Assembly (NCBI GenBank): GCA_000263395.1
Contig: AJXE01000001.1
Coordinates: 310,001 to 374,000, forward strand
Source: Stutzerimonas stutzeri TS44
GTDB lineage: Bacteria > Pseudomonadota > Gammaproteobacteria > Pseudomonadales > Pseudomonadaceae
Direction: 5' to 3'
Length of the DNA: 64,000 nucleotides
This document shows, piece by piece, positions 1 through 10,347 of the stretch (position 1 is its first letter; every line of letters starts with the position of its first letter). Under the pieces are notes generated by a model. That model did no database searches, was not told where the DNA came from, and saw nothing but the letters and a program-made list of their open reading frames with translations. A program made the translations under genes and the position numbers.

Positions 1-1355
<1,355 letters not shown>

Positions 1356-1378
1356 TTGCCGACGCGGGTGGTACCAGA

Positions 1379-1410
1379 GAACGAGGAATGGTTTCGGCCA
1401 TTCCTTGTTC
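1379..1410 (+). terminator. Hairpin downstream of aspA
   Basis: A 13-bp stem (1379-1391 with 1398-1410, one G-U pair) closes a 6-nt loop TTTCGG, 24 bases after the aspA stop. No run of T follows (GTGGGG), so it is either a weak terminator or a 3'-end stabilising hairpin. Confidence 0.6.
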
Positions 1411-1906
1411 GTGGGGTATCGTGCTGTGGGGATTTTGACCGGTTTGGGTGTGTTGCCTGCGCGTTTTGCTTCATGGCGCCTGGCGCGTGGCCTGAGCGCC
1501 CGGTTTCGCCCTGCTGGGCGACTCACTTTTTTCAGTCGCGAAAAAAGTAGGCAAAAACGCTTGCCCCTGCATCCGACCCCGGCTGCGCCGGGGTTCCCTC
1601 GCTCCATCGCCGCTCCGGGGGCCGGCGTAAAGGGGCGGTTGGTGTTGCCTGCCAGGTCGTGCAGGAAAAGCAAAGCCGGCTTCTCGATCTTCCGGGCAAC
1701 CCGGACTCCTATCCCGCCAGGAAACCGAGTGGAGATGTCCCCGATCTCCAGGCGCATCCCTGAACGAACTACCTCCCAATCCTGTCGGCCCGGGGTCAAT
1801 TCCCGCTGCCCCGGGAAATCCCGATGAATCGGCTTTCCCCGATCGCTCGTCGTTTCGCGGCACGCAGTTCAATGCGCCACAGGAATCAAACGCGGATACT
1901 GTTGCG
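1411..1906. other. Non-coding stretch with Pseudomonas-type intergenic repeat
   Basis: About 500 bases with no credible gene. Open frames here lack ribosome binding sites and recognisable protein sequence. From about 1500 to 1570 it contains a sequence of a kind I recall from many Pseudomonas intergenic regions (CTGCTGGGCGACTCAC then the palindrome at 1525-1548, then GCAAAAACGCTTGCCCC). The rest is unremarkable GC-rich DNA leading to the Fur-like operator. Its function is unknown. Confidence 0.5.
1525..1548. repeat. Perfect 9-bp inverted repeat
   Basis: ACTTTTTTC (1525-1533) and GAAAAAAGT (1540-1548) flank AGTCGC. The A/T tracts would let it act as a bidirectional terminator. It is the core of the recurring intergenic sequence noted for this stretch. 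Confidence 0.65.
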
Positions 1907-1934
1907 AATTATTATCACTAGAATATGATAATAG
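1907..1934. promoter_or_regulatory. Fur-box-like operator
   Basis: An A/T-rich island in GC-rich DNA holds the dyad TTATTATCA (1909-1917) and TGATAATAG (1926-1934), built of the GATAAT/ATTATC units of Fur sites. It lies about 65 bases before the receptor start, as expected for iron-repressed uptake genes. Inferred from motif and context. Confidence 0.65.
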
Positions 1935-1998
1935 CTCCCGACCAGTGCCCTTCCGGCCGGTCGCTCCCGTCCTCACCCGCGTCCGCTCAGGTTTACCC

Positions 1999-4214
1999 AT
2001 GTCCATGCCCCGCTTCTCGCGTAAAGCAGCGCTGCTGCCCGTCTGTCTTGTCGCCAGTTTCACCGGCTTCCCGGCCAGCGCCGAGGAACCTTCGAGCAGC
2101 CAGGTCGAGGAGCGCGCCACGACAAAGCGGCCGAGCCACTGCAGCTGCCCACCAGCGAAGTGGTCGCCAGTGCCGATGCTTCCGCCGACGGCCTGCCCCA
2201 GCCCTACGCCGGCGAGCAGGTCGCCCGCGGCGGCCGGGTCGGCATCCTCGGCAACCGCGACTACATGGAAACGCCGTTCACCTCGACGTCCTACACCTCG
2301 CAACTGATCCAGGACCAGCAGGCGCGCAGCGTCTCCGACGTGCTGCAGAACGACCCGTCGGTGCGCGTGGCGCGCGGCTTCGGCAACTTCCAGGAGCTGT
2401 ACGTGGTGCGCGGCTTCCCGCTGTTCTCCGACGACATTTCCTACAACGGCCTCTACGGCCTGCTGCCGCGCCAGTACGTGGCCGCCGAGTTCATCGAGCG
2501 CGTGGAAGTGTTCCGCGGCGCCAACGCCTTCCTCAACGGCGCCGCCCCGGGCGGCAGCGGCATCGGCGGGGCGATCAACATCCTGCCCAAGCGCGCGCCC
2601 AACGAGCCGCTGACCCGCCTGACCCTCGGCGCCGAGAGCGGCGGCCAGGCCATGACCCACGCCGACATCGCCCGCCGCTTCGGCGCCGAGGAACGCTTCG
2701 GCGTGCGCCTGAACGCGGCCAAGCGCGCCGGCGAGACCACCGTCGAGGACGAGGAGCGCAGCCTCGACATGTTCGCCCTCGGCCTGGACTACCAGGGCGA
2801 CAACTTCCGCCTGTCCGGCGACATCGGCCACCAGTACCACTTCATCGACCAGCCACGGCCGAGCGTCACCCCCAACGGCGGCATCCCCAGTGCGCCGGAC
2901 GCCGAGGACAACTTCGCCCAGCCCTGGACCTACTCGAAGGAGAAGCAGACCTTCGGCACCTTGCGCGCCGAATACGACTTCTCCGACGCGGTGACCGGCT
3001 GGCTCGCCGCCGGCGTGCGCGAGGGCGAGGAGAAGAACCGCCTGGCCAGCATCAAGGCCGGCCGTTCCGGCGCGGGCACCTTCTACCGCTTCGACAACGT
3101 GCGCGAGGAAGAGGTATTCACCAGCGAAGTCGGCCTGCGCGCCCGCGGCAACACCGGTGCCGTCTCCCACGAGTGGGTGATGTCGGCGGCGATGTTCGAT
3201 CTGCAAGCCCGCAACGCCTACGGCATGTCCGGCAGCTATGCCGCGGACATCTACCAGCCGTTCGCCGCGGCGCTGCCGGATACCCGCTGGACCGGCGGCT
3301 CGATGTCCGACCCGCACGTCACCGAACGCACCCAGACCCAGAGCCTGGCCATCGCCGATACCCTGGGCTTCCTCGACGACCGCCTGCTGCTCACCCTCGG
3401 CGCGCGCCGCCAGGGCATCGAGGCCAAGAGTTACGACTACAACAGCGGCGACCGCCTGTCCTCCTACAACCGCTACAAGACCAGCCCGGTCGCCGGCGTG
3501 GTCTACCAACTCACCGACGAGCTGTCGGTCTACGCCAACTACATCGAGGGTCTGGTCAAGGGCGACATCGCCCCGGCAATCAGCGGCGGCGTGGCGATCG
3601 TCAATGCCGGCGAGGCGCTGGAACCCTACGTCTCCGAGCAGACCGAGGTCGGCATCAAGTACGACGGCGGCAACCTGGGCGGCAGCCTGGCGCTGTTCAC
3701 CACCGAGCGGCCGTTCAGCACCGTGGAGAATGGCGTGTTCACCGACGGCGGCGAGCAGCGCAACCGCGGTATCGAGCTGTCCGTGTTCGGCGAGCCGACC
3801 TACGGCGTACGCCTGCTCGGCGGCCTGACCCTGCTCGACGCCGAGCTGACCAGTACCCAGGACGGCCTCAACGAGGGCAACCGCGCAATCGGCGTGCCGC
3901 GCACCCAGGCCAATATCGGCGGCGAGTGGGACGTGCCGGGCAGCAACGGCCTGACCCTGACCAGCCGCGAGGTCTACACCAGCAGCCAGTACGCCGACGT
4001 GGCCAACGATATGCAAGCGCCATCCTGGACCCGCCTGGACCTCGGCGCGCGCTACCGCATGGTCATCGACGAGCGTGACGTGACCCTGCGCGCGCGCCTG
4101 GACAACGTCACCGGCCGCGACTACTGGGCCTCGGTGGGTGGCTACCCGAACGCCAACTACCTGGTCCTCGGCGCCCCGCGCACACTGTCGCTCAGCGCCA
4201 CGGTCGACTTCTGA
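1999..4214 (+). pseudogene. TonB-dependent siderophore receptor, frameshifted after the signal peptide
   Basis: Outer-membrane ferric-siderophore receptor. A signal peptide (start 1999, MSMPRFSRKAALLPV, cleavage likely after FPASA) reads in one frame, while the plug and barrel (from about 2121, KAAEPLQLPTSEV, to the terminal Phe at 4211-4213) read in the next. Adding one C after base 2120 (GCC ACC GAC AAA) restores a single 738-codon frame. Plug motifs include NDPSVRVARGFGNF, VVRGFP and the VEVFRGANAFLNG / GGAINI region; the C-terminus LSATVDF is a typical barrel end. A GTG at 2160 could start the second part, but that product would lack an export signal and the first part of the mature protein. 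Either the gene is inactive or the read has an error. The Fur box upstream and the overlapping PepSY gene fit iron uptake. The ligand cannot be assigned. Confidence 0.75.
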
Positions 4215-5341
4215 TGCAGGCACGCACCCTGCGTGGCTGGGGCTGGGTCCACAAGTGGTCCAGCCTGGTCTGCACGCTGTTCATCCTGCTGCTGTGCCTG
4301 ACCGGCCTGCCGCTGATCTTCTCCCACGAGATCGAACACCTGACCGGCAGCGAGATCGCCGCGCCGCCGATGCCGGCCGGCACGCCGCATATCGCGCTCG
4401 ACCGGGTCGCGGCCGAGGCGGTCAACGCCTATCCGAGCCTGGTGCCGCTGTACTTCTTCGCCGAGGAGGACCTGCCCGACCTCTGGTATCTCAAGCTCGA
4501 CACCCGCGTGGATACCGACGAAAGCGCGTCGCGGCTGATCCTCTCCGACGCGCGCACCGGCGCCGTGGTCGACGTGCCGGCGTTCGACGAAGGCTTCATG
4601 AGCGTGATGTACCGCCTGCACGTCGACCTCTACGCCGGCCTGCCGGGCAAGCTGTTCCTCGGCGTCATGGGCCTGCTGCTGGTAGTCGCCATCGTCTCCG
4701 GCGTGGTGCTCTACGCGCCGTTCATGCGCAAGCTGCGCTTCGCCGAGGTACGCCGCGAGCGCGCGCCGCGCACGCGCTGGCTGGACCTGCACAACCTGCT
4801 CGGCATCGTCACCCTGGTGTGGGCGCTGGCGGTGGGCTTCACCGGGGTGATCAACACCTGGGCGGACCTGATCTTCAAGGGCTGGCAGGCCGAGCAGGTC
4901 GCCGCGCTGCAAGCCGGCGAGACGCGCGTGCTGCTGGCCGCCGAGGCCAGTGGCGCACCCGCTGCGGACGGCTCGCTGCAGACCGCCGTCGAGCGCGTGC
5001 TGGCCGCGGCGCCGGGCATGGCGCTCTCGATGATCGCCTACCCCGGCACCCTGCGCGCCACGCCCGCACACGTCGCGGTGATCCTGCGCGGCGACACGCC
5101 GCTGACCTCGCGCCTGACCCAGGCGCTGCTGGTCGACCCGGCCAATGGCGAGGTGCTCGAAGCCAGCGCACGGCCCTGGTATGTCACCGCGCTGCAGCTG
5201 TCCGAGCCGCTGCACTTCGGCGACTACGGCGGCCTGCCGCTGAAGCTGCTGTGGGCGCTGCTCGACGTGCTCACCGTGGTGGTGCTCGGCAGCGGCCTGT
5301 ACCTGTGGCTCAAGCGTGGTGCGACGGAGGTGCGGGGATGA
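4214..5341 (+). CDS. PepSY-associated transmembrane protein, iron-uptake linked
   Basis: An inner-membrane protein of 375 aa whose ATG overlaps the TGA of the receptor gene. It opens with a short basic segment (RTLRGWGWVHKWSS) and a first membrane span (TLFILLLCLTGLPLIF). Further spans lie near LFLGVMGLLLVVAIVSGVVLY, after LDLHNLLGIVTLVWALAVGFTG, and near the C-terminus (LDVLTVVVLGSGLYLWLKR). The HK and DLHN histidines near membrane spans are typical of PepSY_TM proteins, some of which are implicated in periplasmic reduction of ferric siderophores. Translational coupling to the receptor supports that role here. The exact function is inferred, not shown. Confidence 0.8.
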   Translation: MQARTLRGWGWVHKWSSLVCTLFILLLCLTGLPLIFSHEIEHLTGSEIAAPPMPAGTPHIALDRVAAEAVNAYPSLVPLYFFAEEDLPDLWYLKLDTRVDTDESASRLILSDARTGAVVDVPAFDEGFMSVMYRLHVDLYAGLPGKLFLGVMGLLLVVAIVSGVVLYAPFMRKLRFAEVRRERAPRTRWLDLHNLLGIVTLVWALAVGFTGVINTWADLIFKGWQAEQVAALQAGETRVLLAAEASGAPAADGSLQTAVERVLAAAPGMALSMIAYPGTLRATPAHVAVILRGDTPLTSRLTQALLVDPANGEVLEASARPWYVTALQLSEPLHFGDYGGLPLKLLWALLDVLTVVVLGSGLYLWLKRGATEVRG

Positions 5342-5514
5342 TGCGCATCTGGAGGTGGCCGCTGATGATCGGCCTGCTCTCGCTGCTCGGCCTGCTCGCC
5401 GGGCTGGTTTCCGACGGCACCGGCGACTGGCTGAGCTGGGCCGCGCTGAGCCTGCCGGTAGCCATCGGCGCCAAGGCGCTGGGCGGCGGCCGGCAGACGC
5501 GCCGCGTCGGCTGA
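5338..5514 (+). CDS. Small membrane protein of the iron-uptake operon
   Basis: A 58-aa protein starting at tandem ATGs (5338 and 5341), the first overlapping the TGA of the PepSY gene. It has a hydrophobic segment (LMIGLLSLLGLLAGLVS), a Trp-containing linker (DWLSWAALSLPVAIGAKALG), and a basic tail (GRQTRRVG). Two short membrane helices are likely. Small proteins like this often follow PepSY genes in pseudomonads; the function is unknown. The overlapping start and codon use make it a plausible real gene. Confidence 0.65.
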   Translation: MMRIWRWPLMIGLLSLLGLLAGLVSDGTGDWLSWAALSLPVAIGAKALGGGRQTRRVG

Positions 5515-5685
5515 GGCTCCGGCGGAACCAACCCGCGTCGCGGCAGCGAGGGCAATGCTGCCATTCACCCGCGCCAGCCGCGCCAACGGTACGCCGCGCG
5601 GGCGGTGCTGCACCGGCCGAGCTGCTAGCATGCTGACTGTCGCCATCGGCGCGACGCCCACGCAGGCTGGACGGACAGGCCCTTC

Positions 5686-6831
5686 ATGCACCCGACCTCA
5701 TCGCCTCCCGGCACGCTGCAGCTGCATCCCGCCGCCCGGCCCGCGCACCTGCGCATCGCCGGCGACTGGACGCTGGCGCACTACAGCGCGCTGCGTGATG
5801 CGGTGCAGCGCATGCGCCCGCAGCTCGATGCGCACAGCACGGTGGAGCTGGACGGGCTGGGCGCGCTGGATACCGCCGGCGCCGGCCTGCTGGTCGAGCT
5901 GCTCGGTCCGCAGCGCATCGCCGCCGTGGCGCAATGGGCGCCGCAACTGGCGGCCGAACGCCTGGCCCTGCTGCATACCGTGGCCGCGGCGCTGGATCGC
6001 CCCGCCGCCGCGCAGCCGGCTCAGGGTTACGAGTTCGGTGATCTGCTGGCGCACATCGGCCGGACCATGCAGAACATCGGGTGCCAGCAGCGCGAACTGC
6101 TCGGCTTCATCGGCCTGACCCTGCAGACGCTGCTGAGCGTCCTGCTGCGCCCGCAGCGCTGGCGCCCGACGCCGCTGGTGGCGCACATCGAACAGACCGG
6201 GCTGGATGCCATCCCCATCGTCGCCCTGCTGACGTTCCTGGTCGGCGCGGTGGTGGCGTTCCTCGGCGCCACGGTACTGGCCGACTTCGGCGCCAGCATC
6301 TACACCGTCACGCTGGTCGGCTTCGCCTTCCTGCGCGAGTTCGGCGTGCTGCTGGCGGCGATCCTGCTCGCCGGGCGCAGCGCCAGCGCCTTCGCCGCGC
6401 AGATCGGCTCGATGAAGGCCAACGAGGAGATCGACGCGATCCGCGCGCTGGGCCTCAACCCGGTGGAGCTGCTGGTGCTGCCGCGGGTGCTGGCGATGCT
6501 GATCACCCTGCCGATCCTGACGTTCATCGGCATGCTCAGCGGCATCCTCGGCGGTGCGGTGGTCTGCGTGCTGGCGCTGGATATCTCGCCGACGCTGTTC
6601 ATCACCATCCTGCAGCGCGACATCGACCTCAGCCATTTCCTCGTCGGCATCGGCAAGGCGCCGGTGTTCGCCTTCATCATCGCCGTGATCGGCTGTCTGG
6701 AAGGCTTCAAGGTCAGCGGCAGCGCGCAGTCGGTGGGCGAACACACCACCTCCAGCGTGGTGCAGTCGATCTTCATGGTGATCCTGCTCGACGCCATCGC
6801 CGCGCTGTTCTTCATGGAGATGGGCTGGTGA
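5686..6831 (+). CDS. MlaE-type ABC permease with N-terminal STAS-like domain
   Basis: Permease of a lipid (phospholipid/intermembrane) ABC transporter. Of 381 aa, roughly 1-110 form a STAS-like domain (HLRIAGDWTLAHYSALRD, VELDGLGALDTAGAGLLVELL). The remaining ~260 residues match the MlaE/YrbE permease, with motifs FLREFGVLLAAILLAGR, GSMKANEEIDAIRALG and LPRVLAMLITLPIL. Plain MlaE is about 260 aa and pairs with a separate STAS protein (MlaB), so here the two are fused. The gene overlaps the next by GTGA. It resembles the PA3211-type transporter of P. aeruginosa more than the classical mla/ttg2 operon; that link is from memory. Confidence 0.88.
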   Translation: MHPTSSPPGTLQLHPAARPAHLRIAGDWTLAHYSALRDAVQRMRPQLDAHSTVELDGLGALDTAGAGLLVELLGPQRIAAVAQWAPQLAAERLALLHTVAAALDRPAAAQPAQGYEFGDLLAHIGRTMQNIGCQQRELLGFIGLTLQTLLSVLLRPQRWRPTPLVAHIEQTGLDAIPIVALLTFLVGAVVAFLGATVLADFGASIYTVTLVGFAFLREFGVLLAAILLAGRSASAFAAQIGSMKANEEIDAIRALGLNPVELLVLPRVLAMLITLPILTFIGMLSGILGGAVVCVLALDISPTLFITILQRDIDLSHFLVGIGKAPVFAFIIAVIGCLEGFKVSGSAQSVGEHTTSSVVQSIFMVILLDAIAALFFMEMGW

Positions 6832-7613
6832 ACGGCGAGGCGCTGATCCAGGTGCGCGGGCTGGTGAACCGCTTCGGCCAGCAGACGGTGCACGAGAATC
6901 TCGACCTGGACATCCGTCGTGGCGAAATCCTCGGCGTGGTCGGCGGCTCGGGCACCGGCAAGTCGGTGCTGCTGCGCAGTATCGTCGGCCTGCGCCGGCC
7001 GAATGCCGGCAGCGTCACGGTGTTCGGCGAGAACCTGCTGCAATTGCCTCCCGAGCGGCGCTCGCAGGTGGAGCGACGCTTCGGCGTGCTGTTCCAGCGC
7101 GGCGCACTGTTCACCTCGCTGAACCTGCAGGAGAACGTCGCTTTGCCGCTGATCGAACATGCCGGCCTCGCCCGTGCCGACGCCGAGCACCTGGCGCGGC
7201 TCAAGCTGGCGCTGGCTGGACTGCCGGCCGATGCCGCCTGCAAGTACCCCGACGAGCTGTCCGGCGGCATGGTCAAACGTGCGGCACTGGCCCGTGCGCT
7301 AGCGCTGGACCCGGAGGTGCTGTTTCTCGACGAGCCCACCGCCGGCCTCGACCCGATCGGCGCGGCGGCCTTCGACCAGCTGATCCTGACCCTGCGCGAC
7401 GCGCTGGGACTCAGCGTGTTTCTGGTCACCCACGACCTCGACACGCTGTACACCATCTGCGACCGCGTCGCGGTGCTGGCGCGCAAGCGCGTGCTGGTGG
7501 CCGACCGCCTGGAGGCGGTGCAGGACACCGACGACGCCTGGATTCGCGACTACTTTCACGGCCCGCGTGGCCGGGCGGCGCAGCAGGCCGCTCTCGTGCA
7601 GGAGAACGCCTGA
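6828..7613 (+). CDS. MlaF-type ABC transporter ATP-binding protein
   Basis: ATPase of the MCE-type lipid transporter, 261 aa. The start is GTG at 6828, overlapping the stop of the permease gene by four bases; this gives the expected N-terminus (ALIQVRGLVNRFGQQ). The Walker A is GGSGTGKS at residues 39-46. The signature is LSGGMVKRAALARAL and the Walker B is VLFLDEPTAGLDP, followed by the switch His in VTHDLDTL. The MVKR variant of the signature is characteristic of the Mkl/MlaF group. Its stop overlaps the ATG of the MCE gene, so the four genes form a tightly coupled operon. Confidence 0.9.
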   Translation: MNGEALIQVRGLVNRFGQQTVHENLDLDIRRGEILGVVGGSGTGKSVLLRSIVGLRRPNAGSVTVFGENLLQLPPERRSQVERRFGVLFQRGALFTSLNLQENVALPLIEHAGLARADAEHLARLKLALAGLPADAACKYPDELSGGMVKRAALARALALDPEVLFLDEPTAGLDPIGAAAFDQLILTLRDALGLSVFLVTHDLDTLYTICDRVAVLARKRVLVADRLEAVQDTDDAWIRDYFHGPRGRAAQQAALVQENA

Positions 7614-8551
7614 TGGAAACCCGCGCCCATCACGTACTGATTGGCCTGTTCACCGTGCTCGCGGTCGGCGGCGCCCTGCTCTTCGCCCTCTGGCTGAGCA
7701 AGGCCAGCATCGACCGCGAGTACAACTATTACGAGGTCGGTTTCAACCGCGCGGTCAGCGGGCTGTCCACCGGCAGCTCGGTGGAGTACAGCGGCATCAA
7801 GGTCGGCGACGTCGAACGGCTGTGGCTGGAGCCGGACGACCCGCGCAAGGTGCGCGCGCGCATCCGCGTCTACGCCGGCACGCCGATCAAGCAGGACACC
7901 CGCGCGCGCCTGGCGCTGGCCAACATCACCGGCAGCATGGTCATCCAGCTGCACAGCGGCACGCCCGAGAGTCCGCCGCTGGTGGGCACGCGCGGCGAGC
8001 CGCCGCTGATCATCGCCGATCCCTCGCCGCTCTCCGCGCTGCTGGAGAACGGCGAGGACCTATTGAGCAACATCAACAACCTGTTGCGCAGCGCCAACCT
8101 GATGCTCTCCGAAGAGAACGCCGGGCGCATCGGCCAGACCCTGGCCAATCTCGAACAGGCCACCAGTGTGCTGGCCGAGCAGCGCGGTGACCTCAGCCAG
8201 GCGCTCAGCCAGCTCGCCGAGCTGGGCCGGCAGACCAACACCGCGCTGGAGGAAATCACCCGCCTGACGCGCAACGCCAACGGCCTGCTCGACGACGAAG
8301 GCCGCCAGCTGCTGGCCAGCGCCGGCCAGTCGATGGCCGCGCTGGAGCGCAGCACCTCGCGGCTGGACGCCCTGCTGGAAGACAACCAGGGCGCGCTGAA
8401 CAGCGGCGTGCAGGGGCTGGGCGACATCGGCCCGGCGCTCAACGAGCTGCGCGGCACCCTCGGCGCGCTGCGCCGGGTCACCCAGCGGCTGGAAGACGAC
8501 CCCAGCGGCTTTCTGCTCGGCCGCGAGAAGATCGAGGAATTCGCCCCATGA
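7613..8551 (+). CDS. MCE-domain (MlaD-type) substrate-binding protein
   Basis: A periplasmic lipid-binding component anchored in the inner membrane, 312 aa. One N-terminal transmembrane helix (HVLIGLFTVLAVGGALLFALWL) is followed by a single MCE domain (FNRAVSGLSTGSSVEYSGIKVGD ... ARLALANITGSMVIQL). A long, Gln/Ala/Leu-rich helical region (about residues 140-300) then follows, of the kind that builds oligomeric tunnels or contacts in MlaD-like hexamers. The extended C-terminus makes it longer than E. coli MlaD (about 183 aa). It works with the adjacent permease, ATPase and lipoprotein. Confidence 0.88.
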   Translation: METRAHHVLIGLFTVLAVGGALLFALWLSKASIDREYNYYEVGFNRAVSGLSTGSSVEYSGIKVGDVERLWLEPDDPRKVRARIRVYAGTPIKQDTRARLALANITGSMVIQLHSGTPESPPLVGTRGEPPLIIADPSPLSALLENGEDLLSNINNLLRSANLMLSEENAGRIGQTLANLEQATSVLAEQRGDLSQALSQLAELGRQTNTALEEITRLTRNANGLLDDEGRQLLASAGQSMAALERSTSRLDALLEDNQGALNSGVQGLGDIGPALNELRGTLGALRRVTQRLEDDPSGFLLGREKIEEFAP

Positions 8552-9168
8552 TCCGCCCAACGCTGCACCGCTTCACCCTGCCCGCTCTACTGACGCTGCT
8601 GACCGCCTGCTCGGTGCTGCCGCAGGCCGAGCCGGTGCGGGTTTTCCTGCTGCCCGGCGCGCCCGTCACGCCGAGCGCCACGCCGTCGCCCCAGGCTGAC
8701 CTGGCGCTGCGCGTGCACGCCCCGCAGGCCAGCCGCATGCTCGCCAGCCCGCGCATCGCCGTGGTGCCGCAGGGGCATCAGCTCAGCGCCTACCAGGGTG
8801 CGCGCTGGGCCGATCCGGCGCCGCAGCTGCTGCGCGACCGGCTGATCGAAGCCCTGCGCGCCAGCGGCCGGCTGGCTTCGGTGAGCAGCGACGACAGCAA
8901 CCTGCAGGCCGACCTCGAGCTGATCGGCGATCTGCGCGCATTCCAGAGCGTCTATCAGGATGGCACGCCGCAGGTGCTGATCCGCCTCGACGCCACACTG
9001 GTGGACAGCGCCAGCCGCCGCGGCCTCGCCAGCCGGCACTTCGAGATTCGCCAGCCCAGTACCGACGCGCAGCTGGAGAGCGTGGTCGAAGCCTTCGGCC
9101 AGGCCAGCGACGAGCTGAGCCGCCAGCTGCTCGCCTGGGTGCTGGCGCAGCAGACCCGCGAGCGTTGA
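8548..9168 (+). CDS. ABC-type transport auxiliary lipoprotein (PqiC-like)
   Basis: A 206-aa lipoprotein with a type II signal peptide and lipobox LTAC (Cys21). The body contains RVFLLPGAPV, ASRMLASPRIAVVPQGHQLSAYQGARWADPAPQLLRDRLIEAL and a C-terminal Gln/Leu helix, matching the auxiliary lipoprotein family next to MCE operons (PqiC/YmbA group). These proteins probably sit in the outer membrane and receive or dock the MCE bridge. The ATG overlaps the MCE stop, and a GC hairpin follows the gene. Confidence 0.85.
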   Translation: MIRPTLHRFTLPALLTLLTACSVLPQAEPVRVFLLPGAPVTPSATPSPQADLALRVHAPQASRMLASPRIAVVPQGHQLSAYQGARWADPAPQLLRDRLIEALRASGRLASVSSDDSNLQADLELIGDLRAFQSVYQDGTPQVLIRLDATLVDSASRRGLASRHFEIRQPSTDAQLESVVEAFGQASDELSRQLLAWVLAQQTRER

Positions 9169-9175
9169 GCCGCCG

Positions 9176-9193
9176 GCGCCGCCTTGGCGGCGC
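9176..9193 (+). terminator. Hairpin after the MCE operon
   Basis: GCGCCGCC (9176-9183) and GGCGGCGC (9186-9193) form a compact stem; the loop is probably four bases after opening the top pair. It is followed by TTCCTTG, a weak U-rich tail. Confidence 0.55.
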
Positions 9194-9270
9194 TTCCTTG
9201 ATCTGGATGAACTACCTGTAACCCGTCCTCGCCTAGCATGGGGGCGGTCGTAATCGCGCAAGGACCCCGC

Positions 9271-10347
9271 ATGAAACCCTCAGTCAAGAAAACCCTCACC
9301 CGCTGCGTGCTGGCACTGGCGGCGCTCGCGGCGGTCGGCCTGATCGTCTGGTCGGAGCTGCGCCCCAACGGCCTGGGCGAAGGCTTCGCCAGCGGCAACG
9401 GGCGCATCGAGGCCACCGAGATCGACGTGGCGACCAAGCTCGGCGGGCGCATCCGCGAGATCGCCGTCGACGAGGGCGACTTCGTCCAGCCCGGCCAGGT
9501 GCTCGCGCGCATGGACACCGAAGTGCTCGACGCCCAGCTCAACCAGGCCCGCGCGCAGGTACGCCAGGCCGAGAACGCCATCCTCACCGCGCAGGCGCAG
9601 GTCGCCATGCGCGAGAGCGAGAAGGCCACCGCCGAAGCCGTGGTGCGCCAACGCCAGGCCGAGCTGACCGCCGCGCAGAAGCGCCACAAGCGCACCGAAA
9701 CCCTGGTGGCGCGCAACGCGATGGCGCGCCAGCAGCTGGACGACGACCTCGCCGCCATGCAGAGCGCGCAGGCCGCGCTGGCCGCCTCGCGCGCCCAGGT
9801 GCTCTCGGCCGAGGCCGGCATCGCCGCCGCGCGCTCGCAGGTGATCGAGGCGCAGTCGGCGCTGGAAGCCGCGCAGGCCAGCGTCGTGCGCCTGCAGGCG
9901 GACATCGCCGACAGCGAGCTGAAGACCGACCGCGTGGCGCGCGTGCAGTACCGCGTGGCGCAGCCGGGCGAGGTGCTGGCCGCCGGCGGCAAGCTGCTCA
10001 ACCTGGTCGACCTGGCCGACGTCTACATGACCTTCTTCCTGCCCGAGCGCCAGGCTGGCCGCGTCGCGCTGGGCAGCGAGGTGCACATCGTCATCGATGC
10101 CGCGCCGCAGTACGTGATTCCGGCCCGGGTCAGCTATGTCGCCAGCGTCGCGCAGTTCACCCCCAAGACCGTGGAGACCGAGAGCGAGCGCGAGAAGCTG
10201 ATGTTCCGCGTCAAGGCGCGCATCGACCCCGAGCTGCTGAAGAAACACATGGAGCAGGTCAAGACCGGCCTGCCCGGCATGGCCTACCTCAAGCTCGATG
10301 ACGCCGCCGAGTGGCCGGCGCACCTGCAGGTCAACGTCAGGCCATGA
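9271..10347 (+). CDS. yhiI: HlyD-family periplasmic adaptor (YhiI-like)
   Basis: A membrane fusion protein of 358 aa bridging an inner-membrane ABC exporter to the outer membrane. The start at 9271 follows AAGGA; an earlier in-frame ATG at 9238 lacks a ribosome site. It has an N-terminal transmembrane helix ([18 protein letters not shown]) and a biotinyl-lipoyl-like half ([37 protein letters not shown]). A long Gln/Ala coiled coil (residues about 85-220) and the second lipoyl half and beta-barrel ([20 protein letters not shown]) follow. The overlap with rbbA and the following yhhJ reproduce the yhiI-rbbA-yhhJ order of E. coli, which supports the symbol. Confidence 0.85.
   Translation: MKPSVKKTLTRCVLALAALAAVGLIVWSELRPNGLGEGFASGNGRIEATEIDVATKLGGRIREIAVDEGDFVQPGQVLARMDTEVLDAQLNQARAQVRQAENAILTAQAQVAMRESEKATAEAVVRQRQAELTAAQKRHKRTETLVARNAMARQQLDDDLAAMQSAQAALAASRAQVLSAEAGIAAARSQVIEAQSALEAAQASVVRLQADIADSELKTDRVARVQYRVAQPGEVLAAGGKLLNLVDLADVYMTFFLPERQAGRVALGSEVHIVIDAAPQYVIPARVSYVASVAQFTPKTVETESEREKLMFRVKARIDPELLKKHMEQVKTGLPGMAYLKLDDAAEWPAHLQVNVRP

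Noticed and set aside
1405..1827. A 140-codon plus-strand open frame after aspA
   Set aside because: No ribosome site, no recognisable sequence, and it overlaps an intergenic repeat and hairpin.
1869..4223. A 784-codon open frame on the minus strand opposite the siderophore receptor
   Set aside because: It is an Ala/Gly/Val/Arg-rich antisense shadow of a high-GC gene. The plus strand shows real TonB receptor motifs.
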